A DNA stretch of 5,611 nucleotides, from contig CAKTED010000121.1 in NCBI GenBank assembly GCA_934546725.1, positions 1 through 5,611 on the forward strand, given 5' to 3'. Position numbers and translations under genes: made by a program. This document shows positions 1-5,554 of this stretch, one piece after another. The DNA comes from an uncultured Oscillospiraceae bacterium (GTDB lineage Bacteria; Bacillota; Clostridia; Oscillospirales; Oscillospiraceae). Position 1 is the stretch's first letter. Every line of letters begins with the position of its first letter. Under the pieces are notes generated by a model. That model worked only from the letters and a program-made list of their open reading frames with translations. It had not been told where the DNA came from and did not search any database.

Positions 1-945
1 GACGTATATGTCGTTTGATTCAAACTTGAGGCGCGTATTGGCCTTCTCCACGCCGAGACAGACGAAGGAATCGTCCGGCTGCCAGCCGCAGGCTGTGAGT
101 ATGCTGACGGGCAGCTGACCATCGGGCCGGGCACCTGAGATCAGCTCCTTGAGAAGACCGCATAGAACGCTTTTGCTGCTGCTTTCGCGGGAATAATTGG
201 CGCTGAGCGCGGTTGAAAAAGCATCTGAAAGTATTGCGCAGAGTTGAAAATCGCTTTTTGTAAACGGCCGCGTGGTGTCGTTTATGCATAGACGGTATTC
301 GACCGAACCGCTCGCAATATTGGCGTAGAGTACGCTGCTGCTGCCAAGAGGGCTTATAAGGAGCGATATTCTGCCTGGCTGGGAGTCATCCTCGTGCTCC
401 GGTCTGCTCACAAGCGCCTTATATGTGCTGTCCGAAAGGACGTGGGAGGAATTATCCCTGTCCTCGAACATGCTCGAAAGAAGCGGGTCCGTAAGCCCGG
501 AGGAGGCAACGAGAACGTGCTCGGGATCAAACAGCATCAGCGGATTATCAAGCAGCTCACGGCCGATCCCGCAGAGCCGGTTCAGATCCGGAACGCCGCA
601 CAGCTCATGCTGAAGCCGTTCAAACCAGCGGTTATACCTTTCGACGGCGCCGAGCAGGAGAGTGAGCGCTTCAAGAAGCTTAATGTCTTCACGAAGACGA
701 ATGTAAGGGCAATCAGGTTCAGTTATTTCGCCTGTACCATAAATTATTAAGCTTAAATCGCATAAGTCGGGATATTCATTAATTTCAGCGACACTTATCA
801 AATATGCATGAGTACTTGATATTGCCTGCGAAGGCGTGTACGGCAGTACGCCAAACAATGTGCAAATTGTTGAGGAATCGTCAAGATTATGATCCATAAC
901 GCAATCGGAAATGGCGTCGAAAAGCATCCACATGCTTATTTTCAC
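1..945 (-). CDS. PucR/CdaR-like transcriptional regulator, N-terminal part (C-terminus outside window)
   Basis: An open minus-strand frame of 315 codons runs from a GTG at 945 to the window edge with no stop. The GTG is chosen because AGGAGGT (955-961) lies 9 nt upstream. The protein begins KISMWMLFDAI. Helical residues about 88-115 (LLEALTLLLGAVERYNRWFE) lead into a GAF-like sensory stretch at about 120-245, with LDNPLMLFDPEHVLVASS at 132-149. From about 255, VLCGLLKELISGA followed by GWQPDDSFVCLGVE resembles the start of the CdaR GGDEF-like domain. This order is that of clostridial PucR-family regulators, usually around 500 residues, whose C-terminal helix-turn-helix would lie left of the window. 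It is transcribed divergently from the C-S lyase operon and so is its likely local regulator, sensing a substrate or intermediate. The family assignment comes from recognising the sequence pattern; without the HTH it is not proven. The first third (about 700-945) is noticeably more AT-rich than the rest. Confidence 0.72.
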   Translation of the reverse strand, partial: MKISMWMLFDAISDCVMDHNLDDSSTICTLFGVLPYTPSQAISSTHAYLISVAEINEYPDLCDLSLIIYGTGEITEPDCPYIRLREDIKLLEALTLLLGAVERYNRWFERLQHELCGVPDLNRLCGIGRELLDNPLMLFDPEHVLVASSGLTDPLLSSMFEDRDNSSHVLSDSTYKALVSRPEHEDDSQPGRISLLISPLGSSSVLYANIASGSVEYRLCINDTTRPFTKSDFQLCAILSDAFSTALSANYSRESSSKSVLCGLLKELISGARPDGQLPVSILTACGWQPDDSFVCLGVEKANTRLKFESNDIYV

Positions 946-954
946 AGCAAATAT

Positions 955-961
955 ACCTCCT
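955..961 (-). promoter_or_regulatory. Ribosome binding site of the regulator
   Basis: On the minus strand the sequence AGGAGGT sits 9 nt before the GTG at 945. This near-perfect Shine-Dalgarno sequence fixes GTG as the start; the nearest in-frame ATG codons (at 933 and 927) have no such site at proper spacing. Confidence 0.8.
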
Positions 962-968
962 AAAGGCG

Positions 969-987
969 TTTATACTAACAGTATAAA
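969..987. promoter_or_regulatory. Perfect inverted repeat, candidate operator
   Basis: TTTATACT-AAC-AGTATAAA is an exact 8-bp inverted repeat around a 3-nt spacer. It covers the -10 box of the regulator promoter and lies just upstream of the regulator's ribosome binding site. The half-sites are 11 bp apart, about one helical turn, as expected for a dimeric DNA-binding protein. It is too short and AT-rich to be a terminator and has no T-tract. Binding by the divergent regulator itself (autoregulation) is an inference. Confidence 0.5.
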
Positions 988-1007
988 TAAGAAACGAAAA
1001 AAGTCAA
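980..1007 (-). promoter_or_regulatory. Predicted sigma-A promoter of the regulator gene
   Basis: Read on the minus strand, TTGACT (1007-1002, five of six matches to the -35 consensus) is followed after 16 nt by TATACT (985-980, five of six matches to the -10 consensus). Transcription would start near 973, giving a leader of roughly 28 nt that contains the AGGAGGT site. The -10 box lies inside a perfect inverted repeat, so a protein bound there would block the promoter. Confidence 0.6.
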
Positions 1008-1042
1008 CCTTTTGCGGATTTTATTTTAATCCAGCATATGGT

Positions 1043-1077
1043 ATTTTATTAATATAAAATTAAAATAGCGTTTTAAT
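1043..1077. repeat. Two overlapping AT-rich inverted repeats upstream of the operon
   Basis: ATTTTAT-TAAT-ATAAAAT (1043-1060) and ATTAAAA-TAGCG-TTTTAAT (1059-1077) each have exact 7-bp arms. The half-site TTTTAAT also occurs at 1024-1030. They lie where an activator or repressor of the plus-strand operon would bind, but such palindromes arise easily in AT-rich DNA, so an operator role is only a suggestion. Confidence 0.3.
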
Positions 1078-1093
1078 GTCGAATGCTGCGCTT

Positions 1094-1107
1094 TGCGGCC
1101 TGCGGCC
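1094..1107. repeat. Tandem 7-bp direct repeat TGCGGCC x2
   Basis: Two adjacent copies of TGCGGCC lie in the leader just before the first gene's ribosome binding site. The GGCC parts could form a 4-bp stem with a 3-nt loop, too small to call a regulatory structure. Confidence 0.4.
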
Positions 1108-1114
1108 TGAACGC

Positions 1115-1122
1115 GGAAGGAG
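1115..1122 (+). promoter_or_regulatory. Ribosome binding site deciding the start at 1128
   Basis: GGAAGGAG lies 5 nt before the ATG at 1128. An in-frame ATG at 1083 has only AT-rich sequence without purine-rich Shine-Dalgarno upstream, so the shorter protein is preferred. Confidence 0.75.
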
Positions 1123-1127
1123 AAAAA

Positions 1128-2153
1128 ATGTTAGCGGGTGAAGTGAAAAAGCTGTTTGAGGGCATCCCGAGGGCTAAGGTCGGATTTTTTCCGACACCGC
1201 TCCAGCGGCTGGACCGCCTTTCCGATATGCTTGATGTGAACCTTTATATAAAGCGCGACGATTTTACCGGTGTGGGCCTTTTTGGAGGAAACAAGATCCG
1301 CAAGCTGCAATATTTTATGGCGGACGCGCTTGCCAGGGGCGCGGAATATGTTTTTACCTTCGGCGCCACGCAGTCCAATCACGCCATGCAGACCGTTACG
1401 GCCTGCCGCCGCTGCGGACTTAAGCCCGTGCTTTACCTGATGAGCGTTGTTGAGCCCGATGAATTTCCCAGGTCAAACCTGCTGCTCGACCGCGTGATGG
1501 ACGCTGAGATACATATCGTTCCGCCGGATTTCAAGATCATGCTCGACTCCGCGCATGAGCAGATGGCGAAGCTGGAGGCGGAAGGGCACAAATGCTATGA
1601 AATACCCGGCGGGGGCGCGGCTCCCATCGGTTCGGCGGCATATATTGAAGGCTACTGCGAAATGGCGGAGCAGTCCATGGCCGCAGGCTTCAGGGCGGAT
1701 TATATTTTTCACGCGACCGGCTCCGGCGGTACGCTTGCGGGTCTTATGGCGGGCCATAACCTTATGGAATGCAGCGCGAAGATAATGTCCGTCGCGGTGG
1801 GGGACGATGAGCCGGTGAGCTATGCGGAGCGCTGCGCCGCGCTTTCAAATGAGGCGCTTAAGGTAATTGGCGTGAACGAAGAGCTGGTGAAGCCCTTGGA
1901 CTTCAATATCGAAACCGGCTACTATAAGCCGGGCTACGAGCAGCCTAATGAGGGAACGGATCGCGCGATAAAGCTGCTTGCGGTGAACGAGGGGATAATC
2001 GTGGATCCCGTATATTCCGGCAAGGCATTTTACGGCATGCTCGACCATATCGAGAGCGGAAAAATACCGAAAGGCAGCAGTGTGCTGTTCTGGCACACCG
2101 GCGGAGCGACCTCGCTTTTTGCCGAAAGAGAGATAATTGGCAATATATATTGA
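1128..2153 (+). CDS. PLP-dependent D-cysteine desulfhydrase-family enzyme
   Basis: This 341-residue protein belongs to the fold type II PLP family that contains D-cysteine desulfhydrase (DcyD), 1-aminocyclopropane-1-carboxylate (ACC) deaminase and L-cysteate sulfo-lyase (CuyA). DcyD cleaves D-cysteine to H2S, pyruvate and ammonia, with 2-aminoacrylate as intermediate. Visible landmarks are PTPL (22-25), KRDD (42-45), GGNKIRKL (53-60) with Lys56 as the expected PLP lysine, QSNH (82-85), a glycine-rich GSGGT cofactor-phosphate loop in the middle of the protein, DPVYSGKAF (293-301) and HTGGATSLF (323-331). Ser297 and Thr324 stand where ACC deaminases carry Glu and Leu, so ACC deaminase is unlikely. 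Length matches the family (about 330-340). The start at 1128 is preferred over 1083 because of its ribosome binding site. It is the first gene of the operon; the next begins 39 nt downstream. The exact substrate (D-cysteine, cysteate, beta-substituted D-alanine) cannot be read from the sequence. Confidence 0.85.
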   Translation: MLAGEVKKLFEGIPRAKVGFFPTPLQRLDRLSDMLDVNLYIKRDDFTGVGLFGGNKIRKLQYFMADALARGAEYVFTFGATQSNHAMQTVTACRRCGLKPVLYLMSVVEPDEFPRSNLLLDRVMDAEIHIVPPDFKIMLDSAHEQMAKLEAEGHKCYEIPGGGAAPIGSAAYIEGYCEMAEQSMAAGFRADYIFHATGSGGTLAGLMAGHNLMECSAKIMSVAVGDDEPVSYAERCAALSNEALKVIGVNEELVKPLDFNIETGYYKPGYEQPNEGTDRAIKLLAVNEGIIVDPVYSGKAFYGMLDHIESGKIPKGSSVLFWHTGGATSLFAEREIIGNIY

Positions 2154-2192
2154 GCAGATAATGAATTTGCAGAAAAATGGAGGAAATGAAAA

Positions 2193-2564
2193 ATGAAAAG
2201 AATCACTTCGGATAAGGCTCCGGCAGCTATCGGGCCGTACTCTCAGGCGTATATCTCCGGCTCAATGCTGTACACCTCCGGACAGATACCCATCTGCCCG
2301 AAGTCCGGCGAGGTAGTGGGCGATGAGATCGCCGCGCAGGCCGAGCAGGTTTTCAAAAACATTGCCGCTGTGCTCGAGGAGGCCGGTACAACGTTTGAAA
2401 ACGTCGTAAAGACCACCTGCTTCCTTGCCGATATGGGCGATTTTGCAAAGTTTAACGCCGTTTATGAGAAATATTTCACCGGCAAGCCCGCGCGCTCCTG
2501 CGTTGCGGTGGCAGGCCTGCCGAAGGGTGTTCTCTGCGAAGTTGAGCTCATCGCGGAGGTTTGA
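2193..2564 (+). CDS. ridA: RidA-type 2-aminoacrylate (enamine/imine) deaminase
   Basis: This 123-residue protein is a full-length RidA/YjgF/UK114 member. The family forms cytosolic trimers with active sites between subunits and hydrolyses 2-aminoacrylate and related imines, products of PLP enzymes, to ketoacids and ammonia. Diagnostic parts are AIGPYSQA (12-19), LYTSGQIP (26-33) and [14 protein letters not shown] (99-112), with Arg101 as the essential substrate-carboxylate-binding arginine, Cys103, and Glu116 in CEVELIA. The ATG at 2193 is preceded by GGAGG (2179-2183) at 9 nt spacing. The gene lies between two PLP lyases that both should release 2-aminoacrylate, and only 8 nt before the second, which makes the archetypal RidA role very likely here. 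Other Rid subfamilies lack the conserved arginine; this one keeps it. Confidence 0.92.
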   Translation: MKRITSDKAPAAIGPYSQAYISGSMLYTSGQIPICPKSGEVVGDEIAAQAEQVFKNIAAVLEEAGTTFENVVKTTCFLADMGDFAKFNAVYEKYFTGKPARSCVAVAGLPKGVLCEVELIAEV

Positions 2565-2567
2565 GGG
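2555..2567 (+). promoter_or_regulatory. Ribosome binding region of the C-S lyase, overlapping the ridA stop
   Basis: GGAGG (2555-2559) and GAGGG (2563-2567) flank and overlap the ridA stop codon (2562-2564). GAGGG is 5 nt and GGAGG 13 nt before the ATG at 2573. The overlap suggests that ribosomes finishing ridA help start the lyase gene, and it argues against the TTG at 2561 as start. Confidence 0.55.
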
Positions 2568-2572
2568 CTGTA

Positions 2573-3751
2573 ATGAACGATTTTGAGAAAAAATATTATG
2601 CCGACAGGCGCGGGACCGGCAGCGTAAAGTGGGACGGGCTCGAATTTATCTTCGGCAATAAGGATCTCATCTCCATGTGGGTCGCCGATATGGATTTCCG
2701 CGCTACTGATTGCGTGGGCGAGGCGCTCAAAAAGATGGCGGAAACCGGCCTTTTCGGCTATTTTGTCCCGGAGCGCGAATATTTTCAGGCGTTCCTGAAC
2801 TGGGAGGAAAAGCGCCACGGCTATAAGGCCGAGCAGGAGTGGATCAGGTATACGCCCGGCGTTGTGGCCGGAATCTTCCACTTTATAGGCGCGTTTACTC
2901 AGCCGGGTGACTCGTGCATAATCCTCAGCCCGTGCTATTATCCGTTTATGGAGGCCGTTCAGGATACCGGCAGAAAGCTCATTTGCAGCGTCCTTAAAAA
3001 CGATAACGGCGTGTACAGCGTGGATTATGACGATTTTGAGCAGAAAATAAAGGAAAACGACGTAAAGCTCTTTGTGCTCTGCTCCCCCCATAACCCCGTG
3101 GGGCGTATCTGGACGCGGGAGGAGCTCTCGCGGCTCATGGATATCTGCCGCAGAAACGGCGTGCTCGTAGTCAGCGACGAGATACATCAGGATATAGAGC
3201 TTTTCAGCCATAAGCATACGCCGACGCTTGCGTCCTGCGACTGCGCGGATTTTGCCGTGTCGCTCACGGCGGCTTCAAAAACCTTCAACCTTGCCGCCTT
3301 CAACCACAGCATTGCCGTTATCCCCAATAAGGAACTGCGCGATAAATATGACGCGTATATGAAGCACATGCACCTCAGCGGCGCAATGCCGGGATATGTT
3401 GCCGTCCAGGCGGCATACGAGGGCGGCGAGGCATGGCTCGACAGCGTTATAAAGCAGATCGAGGGCAATGTACAGATCGTGAAGGATATTCTCGGTAAGG
3501 GCGCGCCGAAGTGCGTTATAAGCGAGCTTGAGGGAACCTATCTCCAGTGGGTGGATATCGGAGCCTACGTCAAGCCCGAAAACCTCAGGGAGGTAGTGCA
3601 GGATCGCTGCGGACTTGCCGTTGATTACGGTCACCAGTTCTTTACGCCCAAGCTCGGCGGGGATGACTGCCATATAAGGCTGAACCTTGCCACAAGCGAG
3701 GAGAATGTTCGCCAGGCGGCGGAAAATCTCGTGCATGAGCTGGGTAAATAA
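2573..3751 (+). CDS. MalY/PatB-type PLP-dependent C-S beta-lyase (cystathionine beta-lyase-like)
   Basis: This 392-residue protein is a fold type I aminotransferase-like enzyme of the MalY/PatB group. The group cleaves L-cystathionine and other cysteine S-conjugates to a thiol, pyruvate and ammonia. In order one sees the N-terminal RRGTGSVKWD (12-21), SMWVADMDF (34-42), GLFGY (59-63), SPHNPVGRIW (171-180) with Asn174, SDEIHQD (201-207) with Asp202 expected to contact the PLP pyridine nitrogen, SKTFN (235-239) with Lys236 as the Schiff-base lysine, and HIRLN (367-371) with Arg369 expected to bind the substrate carboxylate. No catalytic residue appears missing. The ATG at 2573 is chosen, with GAGGG (2563-2567) 5 nt before it and GGAGG (2555-2559) inside the end of ridA; an upstream TTG at 2561 overlaps the ridA stop and has no usable spacing. 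The short gap suggests coupled translation with ridA. A pure aminotransferase is possible but less likely given the MalY-type motifs. Confidence 0.88.
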   Translation: MNDFEKKYYADRRGTGSVKWDGLEFIFGNKDLISMWVADMDFRATDCVGEALKKMAETGLFGYFVPEREYFQAFLNWEEKRHGYKAEQEWIRYTPGVVAGIFHFIGAFTQPGDSCIILSPCYYPFMEAVQDTGRKLICSVLKNDNGVYSVDYDDFEQKIKENDVKLFVLCSPHNPVGRIWTREELSRLMDICRRNGVLVVSDEIHQDIELFSHKHTPTLASCDCADFAVSLTAASKTFNLAAFNHSIAVIPNKELRDKYDAYMKHMHLSGAMPGYVAVQAAYEGGEAWLDSVIKQIEGNVQIVKDILGKGAPKCVISELEGTYLQWVDIGAYVKPENLREVVQDRCGLAVDYGHQFFTPKLGGDDCHIRLNLATSEENVRQAAENLVHELGK

Positions 3752-3775
3752 GGTTATATTTGCGCGAAAGCGAAG

Positions 3776-3781
3776 TATAAT
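3776..3781 (+). promoter_or_regulatory. Possible internal -10 element before the lipoprotein gene
   Basis: A perfect TATAAT lies in the 54-bp gap between the lyase and the lipoprotein gene. Transcription would start near 3788, just upstream of the AAGGAG site. The -35 region is weak: GTTATA at 3753-3758 with 17-nt spacing matches three of six. An extra promoter would let the binding protein be made in excess over the enzymes, as is common for solute-binding proteins. No terminator hairpin is seen in the gap, so read-through from upstream is also expected. Confidence 0.35.
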
Positions 3782-3805
3782 AATATTAAAGTAAGGAGAA
3801 TAAAC

Positions 3806-5554
3806 ATGAAGAAAACAGCAGCACTTATCCTTGCCGTGCTCATGATAATCGCCATGTTTGCCGGCTGCGGTGGCGGCGACGACACGGATGTAAAGAACAC
3901 GGCAACCCCCGATTCGTCTGCCGGTACCGGCGGCGATACCGAGCAGGGCGGCGGAGACGAAGATTCGCCCTATAACTTTGCAAAGGGCAAGGTTCAGCTG
4001 GACGATCAGGGTTTCCCGCTTGAGAAGTATGATTACACCACGCCCATCTCTACCACGGACGAAACCCTTTCCTTCTGGACCGTTTGCTGGACTCCCCAGC
4101 TCATGCCCGAAGGAGGTCTCGGCGAGCTCGAGTATTGCAAGGGCCAGCAGGAGGCTACCGGCGTCAACATCGAGTATGTTGTCGTAGACTCCAACTCGAG
4201 AGCGGAGAACTTCTCCGTTCTGCTTGCGGCGGATGATCTCTGCGACCTCAGTGCGTCCGGTATGTTCTTCTATCCCGGCACAGTCAACGAGGCGGTTCTC
4301 GGCGAGGAATACTTCGTAAATATCTATGATTACATGGATTATTGCCCCAACTACATTTATGAGGCAAAGATGAGAAATCCTGATGATGACGCTACCTATA
4401 AGGGAGTGTTCTATTATGACGATCTTATCTACGGCTTCTTCGCGCTTCAGACCAAGGCTCAGATCCAGCTCAGCAGCATGATCCGCGCCGACTGGCTTGA
4501 CGATCTCGGCATTGATATCAACAGCATCGTCACCTGGGACGACCTCTTTGACGTTTTCTGCCGCTTCCAGAGCGAAATCGATACCTGCACCACCCCCTGG
4601 GGCATGCTCAACGTTATAGACCAGAGCGGAAGCTATACGCTCAACGCGTTTGACACCATGCCTTATGTTAAGGCTGATATCCTGCCCAATGTATACCAGA
4701 TAAACGGAGAAGTTCAGTTTGCCAATACCGGCGACAACGACCGCCAGCTTATGGAGATGCTCAACAAGTTCTGGAACCAGGGGCTTATCTATAAGGACTG
4801 GGCAGGCATGGAAACCAACTCCGACTATGTTACCGCCATCAGCAACGGCAACGTTGGCTATATGGTCACGAACCCCAGCGGTGCTATCGAGTATAAGAGC
4901 TATATCGGCGATCCCGACTGCTACTGGCAGCCTCTCAGGAAGCTTGTCAGAACCCCCGGACAGACGATCCATGTCGGCGAGCAGCGCTCCCGCGTGACCT
5001 ATGGTCATACCGTTATCAGCACGAAGTGCGATAACATTCCTCTTGCGGTTTCCTGGTGCGACTGGCGTTACAGCGACGCAGGAAGCTTCTTTGTAAGCTA
5101 CGGCGTTGAGGGCCAGACCTGGGAGTATAACGATCAGGGCGAGATCAGACTTACCGACTTCGTCCTCCACAATCCCGACGGCGTCGGCATGGACTGGGTC
5201 ATGATCGTTCACACTCTTGACCAGCTCGCAGAGCACGGCCTTGAGGATGTTGCCAGAAAGTATGCGTATGACGGCGGCGAAGAGATGCTTGCCATGTACG
5301 ATGTCTGGGAGGACTTCTCCTATGACGGCGCTTATGAGTGGCCCGCAGGCCTCAACCTCGACGACGATCAGACCGAGCGCGTATCCATTTACAGCAACGA
5401 TGTCTGCACCTATGTTGCCGAGAACTATACCGCTTTCCTTGACGGCTCCAAGTCCCTCACCGAGTGGGACAGCTATGTTGAGGGCGTAAACGCCATCGGT
5501 CTTGATGCGATCAGGGCCATATATCAGGAGGCTTATGACGCATACGTTGCCTGA
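3806..5554 (+). CDS. LplA-like extracellular solute-binding lipoprotein of an ABC importer
   Basis: The 582-residue product is an exported lipoprotein anchored outside the membrane. It has Lys2-Lys3, a hydrophobic core (5-18) and the lipobox FAGC with Cys21 as lipidation site. A low-complexity, acidic Gly/Asp/Thr linker follows (22-54). The folded part starts near residue 75 (TLSFWTVCW at 87-95) and shows the layout of large family 1 binding proteins of the LplA/YtcQ kind: EATGVNIEYVVVD (116-128), LLAADDLCDLSASG (139-152), VNIYDYMDYCPNY (171-183), RADWLDDLGID (227-237) and a C-terminal helix ending in IYQEAYDAYVA. The family mostly binds oligosaccharides, and the ligand here cannot be deduced. 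The ATG follows AAGGAG (3793-3798) at 7 nt. The gene follows the C-S lyase by 54 nt; permease genes would be expected further right. Codons ending in C are favoured more than in the preceding genes, fitting strong expression. The exported part holds ten cysteines besides Cys21, which is unusual. Confidence 0.85.
   Translation: MKKTAALILAVLMIIAMFAGCGGGDDTDVKNTATPDSSAGTGGDTEQGGGDEDSPYNFAKGKVQLDDQGFPLEKYDYTTPISTTDETLSFWTVCWTPQLMPEGGLGELEYCKGQQEATGVNIEYVVVDSNSRAENFSVLLAADDLCDLSASGMFFYPGTVNEAVLGEEYFVNIYDYMDYCPNYIYEAKMRNPDDDATYKGVFYYDDLIYGFFALQTKAQIQLSSMIRADWLDDLGIDINSIVTWDDLFDVFCRFQSEIDTCTTPWGMLNVIDQSGSYTLNAFDTMPYVKADILPNVYQINGEVQFANTGDNDRQLMEMLNKFWNQGLIYKDWAGMETNSDYVTAISNGNVGYMVTNPSGAIEYKSYIGDPDCYWQPLRKLVRTPGQTIHVGEQRSRVTYGHTVISTKCDNIPLAVSWCDWRYSDAGSFFVSYGVEGQTWEYNDQGEIRLTDFVLHNPDGVGMDWVMIVHTLDQLAEHGLEDVARKYAYDGGEEMLAMYDVWEDFSYDGAYEWPAGLNLDDDQTERVSIYSNDVCTYVAENYTAFLDGSKSLTEWDSYVEGVNAIGLDAIRAIYQEAYDAYVA

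Larger units (their letters stand above)
946..1127. other. Divergent intergenic control region
   Basis: These 182 bp separate the starts of the regulator (left) and the operon (right). Most of the region is strongly AT-rich. The left half holds the regulator's promoter and the 19-bp palindrome. The right half holds two overlapping AT-rich inverted repeats at 1043-1077 and then a GC-rich stretch (1082-1118) with a tandem TGCGGCC repeat. No plus-strand promoter can be assigned with confidence. Possible -10 boxes are TATAAA (1053-1058) and TAAAAT (1061-1066), but neither has a good -35 at normal spacing, which would fit a promoter that needs an activator. Confidence 0.55.

Noticed and set aside
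394..750. Plus-strand open frame of 118 codons inside the regulator region
   Set aside because: The minus strand here encodes a continuous regulator with family-like sequence and a strong start, whereas the plus-strand translation resembles nothing known and has no ribosome binding site.
1083..1127. A 15-residue longer N-terminus for the desulfhydrase-family enzyme
   Set aside because: The ATG at 1083 has no ribosome binding site, the extra residues do not look like part of the family fold, and the ATG at 1128 has GGAAGGAG at good spacing.
1076..1141. A 21-codon reading frame (starting MSNAALCG) overlapping the start of the first operon gene, as a leader peptide
   Set aside because: It has no Shine-Dalgarno sequence before its ATG, only one cysteine codon, and no accompanying attenuator or terminator structure.
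2462..3217. Minus-strand open frame of 251 codons across ridA and the lyase
   Set aside because: It overlaps two well-supported genes and its translation shows no recognisable domain, so it is an antisense shadow.
3760..3775. Small hairpin CGC-GAAA-GCG (3763-3772) as terminator after the lyase
   Set aside because: The stem has only 3 bp and no T-tract follows, so it cannot act as an intrinsic terminator.
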